Origin: Blastococcus sp. TF02-8
Lineage (GTDB): Bacteria; Actinomycetota; Actinomycetes; Mycobacteriales; Geodermatophilaceae
Assembly (NCBI RefSeq): GCF_003319175.1
Contig: NZ_QOHK01000001.1
Coordinates: 248,001-312,000, forward strand
Length of the DNA stretch: 64,000 nucleotides
Direction of reading: 5' to 3'
In this document: positions 36,741 to 44,229 of the stretch, piece by piece
Layout: the number at the start of each line of letters is the position of its first letter
How positions within the stretch are numbered: position 1 is the first letter of the stretch
Notes under the pieces: model-generated
What the model saw: the letters and a program-made list of their open reading frames with translations, nothing else
Told to the model about the DNA's origin: nothing
The model's database searches: none
Translations under genes and position numbers: made by a program

Positions 36741-37820
36741 TCAGGCCCGCGGGAAGGCGAGGCCGTCGAAGAGCTTGCGGGCGGTGCGGACCACCCCGGA
36801 GCGGAGCACCCGCGGCGGGGTGGCGGAGCCGTCGACCACCACGTCGACCATCAGGTGGCCGGTCGGGTGCTCGACGTCGACCCGCGAGGTGTCGGTGGGC
36901 CAGTCGGCGGTGAGCTCGTGCCCGACGGCGCCCGGCAGCAGCATCCCGGTGACGACGCTGACCGCGCCCAGCACGCCGATCGAGCTGTGCGGCTGGACGG
37001 GGATGAACGAGCGGGTGCACACCTGACCGCCGTCCCGCGGCGCGGAGAGGAGCACGGTCTTGGGCACCGAGGCGCCCGAGACGTCGCCCATGCCCATGAG
37101 CTCGGCGGCCTTGCGGCGGAAGGCGTCGATCCGCTCGAGCAGCGGCACGTCGGCGGCGAGCTCCTCGTGCCGCTCGTCCCCGGTCAGGCCGAAGGAGGCG
37201 GCGTCGGCCAGGACGACCGGCATGCCGTTGTCGACGCAGGTGACCTCGATGCCCTCGACCGTGTCGCGCACGTGGCCGGTCGGCAGCAGGGCGCCGGTCG
37301 CCGAACCCTCGGTGTCGGTGAAGGCGAGGACCACGGGGGCCGCCGTGCCGGGTACGCCGGCGATCCCGACGTCCCCGCGGTACTCGACCCGGCCGCCCGG
37401 CGTCGGGAACGTGGCGACGGCGACGCTGTCGGAGTTGACCATCCCGATGCGCACGCTGGTCTCGCCGTCGCCGGCGGGTACCAGTCCGCGCTCGACGGCG
37501 AAGGGGCCGATGCCCGAGAGCATGTTGCCGCAGTTCTGCCGGTCGCTGACCGTCGCCTCGTCCACGCCCAGCTGCAGGAACAGGTAGTCGACGTCCACCT
37601 CGGGGTCCGGCGACGGCGAGACGATCGCGACCTTGCTGGTGAGCGTGGTGGAGCCGCCGAGCCCGTCGATCTGCCGCGGGTCGGGGGTGCCCATCAGCCG
37701 CAGCAGCAGGTCGTCGCGCTCGGCCGGGTCGGCCGGCAGGTCGCGCGCCTCGAAGAACAACCCCCGCGAGGTGCCGCCGCGCATCATCGTGGCGCGGACG
37801 CCGGTGCCGTCGTAGTCCAT
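36741..37820 (-). CDS. ligU: 4-oxalomesaconate tautomerase (PrpF family)
   Basis: Three hundred and fifty-nine residues from ATG 37820, one base overlapping the ligK stop. The PrpF/diaminopimelate-epimerase fold is clear: RATMMRGGTSRGLFFEARDLP at the N-terminus, LGGSTTLTSKVAIVSPS, and QNCGNMLSGIGPFAVERGL with the catalytic region, then VCTRSFIPVQPHSSIGVLGAVSVVTGMLLPG. The context of LigJ and LigK identifies it as the GalD/LigU-type tautomerase that converts the keto and enol forms of 4-oxalomesaconate so that LigJ can hydrate it. PrpF (aconitate isomerase) is the alternative on sequence alone. Confidence 0.87.
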   Translation of the reverse strand: MDYDGTGVRATMMRGGTSRGLFFEARDLPADPAERDDLLLRLMGTPDPRQIDGLGGSTTLTSKVAIVSPSPDPEVDVDYLFLQLGVDEATVSDRQNCGNMLSGIGPFAVERGLVPAGDGETSVRIGMVNSDSVAVATFPTPGGRVEYRGDVGIAGVPGTAAPVVLAFTDTEGSATGALLPTGHVRDTVEGIEVTCVDNGMPVVLADAASFGLTGDERHEELAADVPLLERIDAFRRKAAELMGMGDVSGASVPKTVLLSAPRDGGQVCTRSFIPVQPHSSIGVLGAVSVVTGMLLPGAVGHELTADWPTDTSRVDVEHPTGHLMVDVVVDGSATPPRVLRSGVVRTARKLFDGLAFPRA

Positions 37821-38521
37821 CACTGCTCCCCGACGTGCTCCTCGTAGGTGACGTACTCGATGCCGAAGTCGGCCAGCCGGTCCCGCAGGCCGTAGCGGTC
37901 CAGGCCCAGCTCTCCTCGCTGGAAGGCCGCGCGGCTGGCGGCCTCCTTGTCGATCCGGGCCTGGCCCGCGGTCAGCGCCCGGGACACGTCGGCGCGCGGC
38001 ACCACCATCACGCCGTCGTCGTCGGCCAGGACGACGTCGCCGGGGTGGATCGTCTGCCCGCCGAGCACGACCGGCACGTTCACGGCTCCGGCGGTCGCCT
38101 TGACCGAGCCCTGCGCGCTCACGGCGCGCGACCAGGCCGGGAAGCCCATCTCCTGGAGCTCCGCGACGTCGCGGACGCCGCAGCCCAGGACGACGCCGCG
38201 GACCCCGCGGTGGGCCAGGGCGGTGGCGAACAGTTCCCCGAAGAGGCCGTCGGTCGAGGGCGAGTTCGTGGCCACCACCAGCACGTCGCCGGGCCGGCAC
38301 TGCTCCACCGCGACGTGGATCATCAGGTTGTCGCCGGGCCAGCAGAGAACGGTGACCGCGGTGCCGCCGATGCGCGCGCCCGGCCACGCGGGTCGGAGCT
38401 CCGGGCCGAGGTAACCGACCCGCCCCAGCGCCTCGTGCACGGTGGCGACGCCGAACCCACCCAGCTTCTCGGCGTCCGCGGCGTCGGCGCGCGGCGGATC
38501 GGTGACGACGACGTTCCTCAT
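37820..38521 (-). CDS. ligK: 4-carboxy-4-hydroxy-2-oxoadipate aldolase
   Basis: Two hundred and thirty-three residues from ATG 38521, overlapping the gntR stop by four bases. The RraA-like fold of class II pyruvate aldolases is seen: FGVATVHEALGRVGYLGPELRP, GTAVTVLCWPGDNLMIHVAVEQCRPGDVLVV, FGELFATALAHRGVRGVVLGCGVRDVAELQEMGFPAWSRAVSAQG, with the metal-binding D and G-x-R-D region. It splits carboxy-hydroxy-oxoadipate into pyruvate and oxaloacetate and often also decarboxylates oxaloacetate. This is the last step of the gallate/protocatechuate 4,5-cleavage route. Confidence 0.92.
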   Translation of the reverse strand: MRNVVVTDPPRADAADAEKLGGFGVATVHEALGRVGYLGPELRPAWPGARIGGTAVTVLCWPGDNLMIHVAVEQCRPGDVLVVATNSPSTDGLFGELFATALAHRGVRGVVLGCGVRDVAELQEMGFPAWSRAVSAQGSVKATAGAVNVPVVLGGQTIHPGDVVLADDDGVMVVPRADVSRALTAGQARIDKEAASRAAFQRGELGLDRYGLRDRLADFGIEYVTYEEHVGEQ

Positions 38522-39168
38522 GCTGCTCCTCCGGAAGGGCTGGACTCCGACAACGCGGTGATGACGCCGCGGAGGTGGTTGCTGGCCGCGGCCTCGGCCC
38601 GCTCGGGGTCCCGATCGACGATGGCGTGCACCAGGTCGGTCAGCCCGCCGAGGCTCACCCGGGGACGGCCGGGCCGCAGCGAGAGCTGGAACTGGTGGCG
38701 GACGAGCTGCGCCTGGAGCCGCCCGACCAGGTCCGCCGCGATCGGGTGGCGGGCCGCCTCGGCGACCAGGCCGTAGAGCTGGCGGATGAGCTCGGAGTAC
38801 TTCTGCAGGTCACCGGAGTCGACGGCGGCGGCCATGGCGTCCACGTGGGTGCGCAGCCGCGCGGCCTCGTCGTCGGTGATCCGCTCGGCCGCCTTGCGGG
38901 CCAGCAGGCCCTCCAGCGGCACCCGGCACTCGGTGATGGCGATCGCCTCCTCGGTGGAGACCACCCGGACGCGGGCACCCTTGTTCCGGATCCGCTCGAC
39001 GAGCCCCTCGGCCACGAGCGCGTCGATGGCCAGCCGGACCGCGCTGCGGCTGACCCCGATCAGCTCGACCATCTCGGCTTCGACCAGCCGGTATCCCGGC
39101 GGCATGTCGCCACGGGAGATGGCTTGCCGCAGCACGTGCTCCGCCGTTGCCTGGTCCGGGGATGGCAT
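38518..39168 (-). CDS. GntR-family (FCD) transcriptional regulator of aromatic catabolism
   Basis: Two hundred and sixteen residues from ATG 39168. N-terminal winged helix (LRQAISRGDMPPGYRLVEAEMVELIGVSRSAVRLAIDALVAEGLVERI) and C-terminal FCD ligand-binding helices with metal-type residues (ECRVPLEGLLARKAA, ELIRQLYGLVAEAARHPIAADL, HAIVDRDPERAEAAASNHL). It heads the ligK-ligU-dioxygenase-dehydrogenase-ligJ operon. Its promoter carries ATTG-N4-CAAT over the -35, which is repeated at the liv operon promoter, so it probably represses itself, the catabolic genes and the importer until an aromatic acid binds. The mRNA looks leaderless. Confidence 0.88.
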   Translation of the reverse strand: MPSPDQATAEHVLRQAISRGDMPPGYRLVEAEMVELIGVSRSAVRLAIDALVAEGLVERIRNKGARVRVVSTEEAIAITECRVPLEGLLARKAAERITDDEAARLRTHVDAMAAAVDSGDLQKYSELIRQLYGLVAEAARHPIAADLVGRLQAQLVRHQFQLSLRPGRPRVSLGGLTDLVHAIVDRDPERAEAAASNHLRGVITALSESSPSGGAA

Positions 39169-39174
39169 GGGCGA

Positions 39175-39207
39175 ACGCTAGCTCAGCCCGCGCACATTGC
39201 CAACAAT
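39175..39207 (-). promoter_or_regulatory. gntR-ligKUJ promoter with operator over -35
   Basis: Minus strand: TTGGCA (39203-39198), 17-base spacer, TAGCGT (39180-39175), then six bases to ATG 39168, so the mRNA should be leaderless. The -35 box sits inside ATTGTTGGCAAT (39207-39196), an ATTG-N4-CAAT inverted repeat of the kind FCD-type GntR proteins bind. The stretch CAGGATTGTTG(G/T)CAAT and the 17-base spacing recur at 44127-44159. Confidence 0.72.
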
Positions 39208-39269
39208 CCTGACGACAATCTCGGCATGTTCCGGCACCACGGCGTACCGGCGCACGGCAGCGGGCGACG

Positions 39270-39309
39270 CCTGCGGGGCGGCCGGTCCGGGGACGGGCCG
39301 CCCCGCAGG
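39270..39309 (-). terminator. Hairpin terminator of the liv operon
   Basis: A 14-bp perfect stem (CCTGCGGGGCGGCC and its complement) with a 12-nt loop begins 12 bases beyond the stop of the substrate-binding gene and separates the liv operon from gntR. Confidence 0.75.
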
Positions 39310-39321
39310 GTCACGCGCGGA

Positions 39322-40575
39322 TCACTGGAAGGACTCGACCGTGTCGTAGCCCTTGCCGTTGTACTTCTGCACGACCACGGTGGAGACCGCGGGCTGACCG
39401 TCCTCGGTCGTGTTCACCGAGGTGTCGGGCAGCATGAGCGGCGCCTCGAAGTCCTTCACGGAGCGCAGGGCCTCCATGAAGCTCGCGCGGGTCGGCTCCT
39501 CCATCTTCATGAAGACCTGCTCGAGGGTGGCGCCGACCATCCAGCTCCACTGGCAGTGCGGGAACGCCGGCGGCTCCGGGTAGTCCCCGTACTGCTTGAG
39601 CGCCGCCAGGTACTCGACGACGTCCTCGTCCTGGGCGAACGCCGGGCTCGCCGGCGCCTTCGCGAAGGACACCGAGTAGACGCCGGGGTAGGCCGTCGCG
39701 CCGCCGGGCTGGAGGATCGCCCCCGGGCTCGACGTGTTCGAGGGCAGGAACCAGCTCGGCTTCCAGTTCAGCTGCTGCGCCTTCTGCAGGGCGGCGATCG
39801 TCAGCGGGGTCACCGACATCGCGTTGAAGATGACATCGGCGCCGGTGGAGGAGAGCTCGGTGATCTGCGCGTCGACCGAGGTGTCGGTCGCCTCGTAGGT
39901 GAGCTCCTTGACGATCTCGATGTTGTCGGCGTCCTCGACGGCGGACTTGAAGCCCTCGACGTAGCCCTCGCCGAAGTCGTCGTTCTGCGACAGGATCGCG
40001 ACCTTGTGGTCCTGGCTGGAGCCGGCCAGCAGCTTGCCGAAGGCCTCGCCCTCGTTCTGGTAGATGGGCACGAAGCCCAGCTGCATGGGGCTCTCGTCGG
40101 TGTCGCTGAACAGCGGGTCACCGGTCATGATCAGCGCCTGCGGCACCTCGTCGGCGATCGCGGCCTCGCGCCAGGCCCGGTTGGTCGGCGTGCCGAGTCC
40201 GGCGGTCATCGCGAAGACGTCGTTCTTCAGCTGGTCGTAGTTGGCCTTGGCCTTCTGCGGGTCGTACGTGTCGTCCAGCGCCTCGATCTCGACCTTGCGG
40301 GTCTTCCCGTCGCCGAACTCGATGCCACCGTCGGCGTTCTTCTTGCCGAAGTAGGCCTTGACGCCGGCGACGGTGCAGGTGCCGGGGCCGGCGGTGGTCC
40401 CGCTGAGCGGGGTGGTGATGCCCAGGGTGACCGAGTCGTCCGTGATGCCCGGGCTGGCCTCGCCGCTGGAGCGCGAGCCGCCCCCGCCCCCTTCGGCACA
40501 GGCGGGGAGCGCGAGCGCGAGCGCGGACGCGACGGCGAGCCCGAGCGCCCTCCGCGATCGAAGATGCGTGTTCAT
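39322..40575 (-). CDS. Branched-chain-type ABC importer, substrate-binding lipoprotein
   Basis: Four hundred and seventeen residues from ATG 40575, four bases overlapping the livM-like stop. A signal peptide ends in LALPAC, a lipobox, so the mature protein is lipid-anchored at Cys near 26. A glycine/serine linker leads to a type I periplasmic-binding fold (VTLGITTPLSGTTAGPG, KVEIEALDDTYDPQKAKANYDQL, VAILSQNDDFGEGYVEGFK). It is the last gene of a five-gene Liv cluster. In aromatic-degrading actinobacteria and rhizobia, such importers carry aromatic acids as well as amino acids. Shared promoter sequence with the gntR-lig operon favours an aromatic acid here. Confidence 0.9.
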   Translation of the reverse strand: MNTHLRSRRALGLAVASALALALPACAEGGGGGSRSSGEASPGITDDSVTLGITTPLSGTTAGPGTCTVAGVKAYFGKKNADGGIEFGDGKTRKVEIEALDDTYDPQKAKANYDQLKNDVFAMTAGLGTPTNRAWREAAIADEVPQALIMTGDPLFSDTDESPMQLGFVPIYQNEGEAFGKLLAGSSQDHKVAILSQNDDFGEGYVEGFKSAVEDADNIEIVKELTYEATDTSVDAQITELSSTGADVIFNAMSVTPLTIAALQKAQQLNWKPSWFLPSNTSSPGAILQPGGATAYPGVYSVSFAKAPASPAFAQDEDVVEYLAALKQYGDYPEPPAFPHCQWSWMVGATLEQVFMKMEEPTRASFMEALRSVKDFEAPLMLPDTSVNTTEDGQPAVSTVVVQKYNGKGYDTVESFQ

Positions 40576-41684
40576 GCGTGACCATGCCTCTCTGTCTCTG
40601 GTTCCCCCGCCGCGGGAGCCGACCCAGCGGTCGACGGCGGAGTGGTCGATGGCGCGGCGGCGCCGTTCCCGGCGCCGGAGCGCCGGCGGCCGCGGGTCAC
40701 CGCGCGGAGCAGCGACGCGAGGCCGCCGGGGAGGACGAACAGGACGGCGAGCAGGATCGCGCCCTGCAGCAGGGCCGTGAGGCTCGCGTCGATCTCGTTC
40801 GTCAACTGCGGGACGAGCACGTAGTAGGCGCCGCCCAGGATCGATCCGACGATGCTCCCGGCGCCGCCGATCACCATGGCGGCGAGCAGCTGGATCGAGT
40901 GCCCGAAGCTCATCGTCTCCGGCGACGTGTACTGGATGACGTACATGTAGAGGAAGCCGCTCACCCCGCCGATCAGCGAGGCGATGGTGAAGGCGAGCAC
41001 CTTGTACCGGTAGGGCGAGATGCCCATGGACGACGCCACGTGCTCGTTGCCCTTCACGATGGCGAACGCCCGGCCGAACTTGCCGCGGACGAGGCTACGG
41101 GTCAGCAGGAAGACGATGCCCCCGATGACCAGGACCACGTAGAGCGTCCACTGGTCGTTGTAGAGGCCGCTCCCCTCCGGGGCTCCCCCCATGCGGGCGG
41201 AGATGCCCTGCGACCCGCCGGTGACGTCGCCGAGCCGTTTCGCGAGGGGGACGCCGACGATCGGCAGGGCGATCGTCACCATCGCGATCGCGAGCCCGCC
41301 CAGCCGCGCGGCGGCCAGCGCCACGACCAGCCCCGCGACGGCGGGGACGACGCAGGCGAGCAGGAAGACCACGACCACGTTCCAGTCGTGCTGGACGCCG
41401 TACGCGGTGACGTAGGCGCCCAGGCCGAGGAAGAAGATCTGGCCCAGCGAGACCTGCCCGGTGTAGCCCATCACCACGTTGAGGCCCAGCACCGCGACGG
41501 CGAAGACGCCGACGCGGGCGAGCGTCTCGTTGGCGAACTGCGGCAGCACCAGTGGCGCGACCACGAGGACGACGAGGAGCAGCAGCGCGCCGGCCCGGCG
41601 CACCCACGGGCGCTCGGTGAAGGAGGGCGCCGGGGACGCTGCGGACGGGGACGGGGTGGCCTGCACGGCCGAGGCGGAGGCCAT
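40572..41684 (-). CDS. Branched-chain-type ABC importer, permease LivM-like
   Basis: Three hundred and seventy residues from ATG 41684, overlapping the previous stop by one base. About nine membrane segments; NVVMGYTGQVSLGQIFFLGLGAY is the typical LivM entry motif, and AFAIVKGNEHVASSMGISPYRYKVLAFTIASLIGGVSGFLY contains the EAA-like loop that docks on the ATPase. The C-terminus is extended by a proline/alanine-rich tail (about 335-370) of unknown role. It pairs with the LivH-like permease. Confidence 0.9.
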   Translation of the reverse strand: MASASAVQATPSPSAASPAPSFTERPWVRRAGALLLLVVLVVAPLVLPQFANETLARVGVFAVAVLGLNVVMGYTGQVSLGQIFFLGLGAYVTAYGVQHDWNVVVVFLLACVVPAVAGLVVALAAARLGGLAIAMVTIALPIVGVPLAKRLGDVTGGSQGISARMGGAPEGSGLYNDQWTLYVVLVIGGIVFLLTRSLVRGKFGRAFAIVKGNEHVASSMGISPYRYKVLAFTIASLIGGVSGFLYMYVIQYTSPETMSFGHSIQLLAAMVIGGAGSIVGSILGGAYYVLVPQLTNEIDASLTALLQGAILLAVLFVLPGGLASLLRAVTRGRRRSGAGNGAAAPSTTPPSTAGSAPAAGEPETERHGHA

Positions 41685-42565
41685 CACACACGCACCACGG
41701 TCTTCCGGCCGAAGAGGCCCTGGGGTCGGACGATGAGCACGACGAAGATGAGGATGAAGGGCACCGCGACCTTGAGGTCGTAGCCGATGAACGGCACGTA
41801 CACCGCGGCCAGGTTCTCCAGCACGCCGATGATCCAGGCGGCCACGACCACGCCGACCGGGCTGGTGAGACCGCCGAGGATGACCGCGGCGAGCGCGTAG
41901 ACGAGGGCGTTGTCGAGCATGCCCGGGGTCAGCGTGAGCTGCGGGGCGACGAGTGCCCCAGCGACCGCGCCGAGCGCCGCAGCGAGACCCCAGCCGACCA
42001 TGAGCAGTCGCCCGACGGGGAGCCCCGAGTAGGACGCCGACTGCGGGTTGATCGCCACCGCCCGCAGGGCCAGCCCCAGCTTCGTGCCGACGAAGAGCGC
42101 CTGCAGCAGTGCCATGACCACGACGATCACCAGCGTGGTCCCGATCGAGCGGATGCTGACCGACACCCCCAGGAACGACACGGTGTCGAGGGGGAAGAGC
42201 GAGGGGAACGACTGGTTGTTGTAGGTCCACAGCCAGCCGGCGACCCCGGTGATCAGGGTGAGCAGCCCAATGGTGACCACCACGGCGGTGTCGGGGTCCC
42301 CCCGCTCGAACCGGCGCATCAGGTAGCGCTCCACCACGGCACCGAGCACGAACGAGAAGACGATCGACAGCAGGATGGCCAGGACCAGGGGCACCCCCCG
42401 GTTGGTCAGCGCCCACGCGACGTAGGCGGCGAGCACGGCCATGCCGCCCTGCGCGAAGTTGATCAGCCCGGTGGCCTGGTTGACCAGGACGATGGCGAGC
42501 GCGATCGCGGCGTAGACCGAACCGGTCGACAGGCCGTCGACCACGAGCTGGACGAAGGTTCCCAT
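41684..42565 (-). CDS. Branched-chain-type ABC importer, permease LivH-like
   Basis: Two hundred and ninety-three residues from ATG 42565. Start QLVVDGLSTGSVYAAIALAIVLVNQATGLINFAQGGMAVLAAYVAW is the LivH signature (GLINFAQG). Eight or so hydrophobic segments; the cytoplasmic EAA-like loop is near LALRAVAINPQSASYSGLPVGRLLMVGWG. It forms the translocation pore with the LivM-like protein. Confidence 0.9.
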   Translation of the reverse strand: MGTFVQLVVDGLSTGSVYAAIALAIVLVNQATGLINFAQGGMAVLAAYVAWALTNRGVPLVLAILLSIVFSFVLGAVVERYLMRRFERGDPDTAVVVTIGLLTLITGVAGWLWTYNNQSFPSLFPLDTVSFLGVSVSIRSIGTTLVIVVVMALLQALFVGTKLGLALRAVAINPQSASYSGLPVGRLLMVGWGLAAALGAVAGALVAPQLTLTPGMLDNALVYALAAVILGGLTSPVGVVVAAWIIGVLENLAAVYVPFIGYDLKVAVPFILIFVVLIVRPQGLFGRKTVVRV

Positions 42566-42566
42566 C

Positions 42567-43277
42567 TCAACCTCCCAGGTAGGCGCGACGGATCTCGTCC
42601 ATGCCCCGGAGCTCGGCGGAGGTGCCGGTGAGCACGTTCCGCCCGGTCTCCAGGACCGTCGCGCTGTCGACGAGCGTGAAGGCGAGGTTGGCGTTCTGCT
42701 CGACCACGACCATGGCGATGCCGGACTCCAGCCGCAGCCGCCGGATCGCCTCGTACACGTTCTTCGCGGTGCTCGGCGCCAGGCCGAGCGAGGCCTCGTC
42801 CAGCAGCAGCATCCGCGGCTTGGACATGATCGCCCGGGCCACCGCGAGCATCTGCTGCTCGCCGCCCGACAGCGCCGAGGCGTTGGACCTGATCCGGTCC
42901 TGCAGGTTCGGGAAGAGGTCCAGGCAGTAGTCGATGTCCTGGTCGATGCCCTTGCGGTCCTTGCGGAGGTAGGCGCCGACCCGCAGGTTCTCCCGCACGG
43001 TCAGGTCACCGAAGGAGCCGCGCCCCTCGGGAACGTGCGCGATGCCCAGCGCGGCGACCTGGTCGGGGCGCAGCCCGCTGATGTCCTTGCCGTCGAAGAC
43101 GATGCGGCCCCCGGTGCGGACGGCGCCGGAGATCGCGCGCAGGGTGGTCGTCTTGCCGGCGCCGTTGGCACCGAGGATGCCGAAGGCCCCGTTCTCCGGG
43201 ACGCTCAGCGACACCCCGTCCAGCACCTGCACGGGTCCGTAGGACGCGGTGACGCCCTCGAGCTCAAGCAACGTCAT
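42567..43277 (-). CDS. Branched-chain-type ABC importer, ATPase LivF-like
   Basis: Two hundred and thirty-six residues from ATG 43277, overlapping the LivG-like gene by 14 bases. Walker A GANGAGKTTTLRAISG, Q-loop region, signature SGGEQQMLAVARAIMSKPRMLLLDEASLGLAP with Walker B, and H-loop area VVEQNA. The short length and the EASLGLAP tail define the LivF branch. Forms the ATPase heterodimer with the LivG-like protein. Confidence 0.92.
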   Translation of the reverse strand: MTLLELEGVTASYGPVQVLDGVSLSVPENGAFGILGANGAGKTTTLRAISGAVRTGGRIVFDGKDISGLRPDQVAALGIAHVPEGRGSFGDLTVRENLRVGAYLRKDRKGIDQDIDYCLDLFPNLQDRIRSNASALSGGEQQMLAVARAIMSKPRMLLLDEASLGLAPSTAKNVYEAIRRLRLESGIAMVVVEQNANLAFTLVDSATVLETGRNVLTGTSAELRGMDEIRRAYLGG

Positions 43278-44046
43278 CGGCGGCGTCCTTCCCGATGTAG
43301 GCCTCGATGACCCGGGGGTCGGACTGCGCCTCGGCGGCGGTGCCCTCCATGAGCTTGGCGCCGTGGTCGAGCACCACGACCCGGTCGGTCAGGGCAGCGA
43401 TGAGGCCCATGTGGTGCTCGACGACGACGACGGTGATGCCGTCGTCGGCCCGCAACCGCCGGACCGTGGCGATCAGCTGCTCCACCTCGCTGTGCGGCAG
43501 CCCGGCGGCCGGTTCGTCCAGGAGCAGCAGCTCCGGCTTCATCAGCAGCGCCCGGCAGAGCTCCACGCCCTTGTGCAGACCGTGCGAGAGCTCGTCGGCC
43601 GGCAGGTGCGCGGCCCAGCCGAGGCCGTTGCGCTCCAGGAGCTCGAGCGCCTCGGCGCGCAGCTCCTTCTCGGCCCGCCGGGTGCGGGGCAGCCGCAGCG
43701 ACCACTCCAGCGGCCCGCCCGGGAGCCGGGAGTGCGCACCCAGCAGCACGTTCTCGAGCACGGTCTCGTGCAGCTGCAGCGCGGGGTGCTGGAAGGTGCG
43801 GGCCAGGCCGTGGCGGGCCAGGGTCGCCGGGCGGGCTCCCTGCACCTGCGTGCCGTCGATCCGCACGCTGCCGGAGGTGGGCCGGTAGTGCCCGCTGATG
43901 CAGTTGAACAACGAGGTCTTGCCTGCGCCGTTGGGCCCGACGAGGCCGAAGATCTGCCCCGGCTCGACGGTGAAGCTCACCTCCTGCAGCACCTTGATGC
44001 CGCCGAACTGCAGACTCATGTCCTGCAGGGCCAGCTCAGCCGCCAT
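43264..44046 (-). CDS. Branched-chain-type ABC importer, ATPase LivG-like
   Basis: Two hundred and sixty residues from ATG 44046, first gene of the operon livG-F-H-M-substrate-binding. Walker A GPNGAGKTSLFNCISG; Walker B LLLDEPAAGL; and the LivG-type loop DGTQVQGARPATLARHGLARTFQHPALQLHETVLENVLLG. The ABC signature is degenerate, reading SHGLHKGVELCRALLMKPE instead of LSGGQ, which is unusual and would make its composite ATP site atypical. The promoter at 44127-44159 resembles that of gntR. Confidence 0.9.
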   Translation of the reverse strand: MAAELALQDMSLQFGGIKVLQEVSFTVEPGQIFGLVGPNGAGKTSLFNCISGHYRPTSGSVRIDGTQVQGARPATLARHGLARTFQHPALQLHETVLENVLLGAHSRLPGGPLEWSLRLPRTRRAEKELRAEALELLERNGLGWAAHLPADELSHGLHKGVELCRALLMKPELLLLDEPAAGLPHSEVEQLIATVRRLRADDGITVVVVEHHMGLIAALTDRVVVLDHGAKLMEGTAAEAQSDPRVIEAYIGKDAADDVA

Positions 44047-44126
44047 GGACCGTCTCTCCCGCCGTCGGGTGTTCGCTTCGGTGCTGCTGCCGGGTGGTGC
44101 GCGTCACAGGCGCCGCTCGCGGAGGG

Positions 44127-44159
44127 AACCTACGGACCGCCGGTGAGATTGACAACAAT
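44127..44159 (-). promoter_or_regulatory. liv operon promoter with the same operator
   Basis: Minus strand: TTGTCA (44155-44150), 17-base spacer, TAGGTT (44132-44127), about 80 bases before the livG start. The -35 lies within ATTGTTGTCAAT (44159-44148). The element CAGGATTGTTGNCAAT and its distance to the -10 box are identical to the gntR promoter at 39175-39207. Confidence 0.7.
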
Positions 44160-44229
44160 CCTGGCGGGAAAGTTGTCGAGCCGTCATCCGAGCCGTGGCC
44201 GGACCGGATCCCGGGCGCCCCGGCACGGA

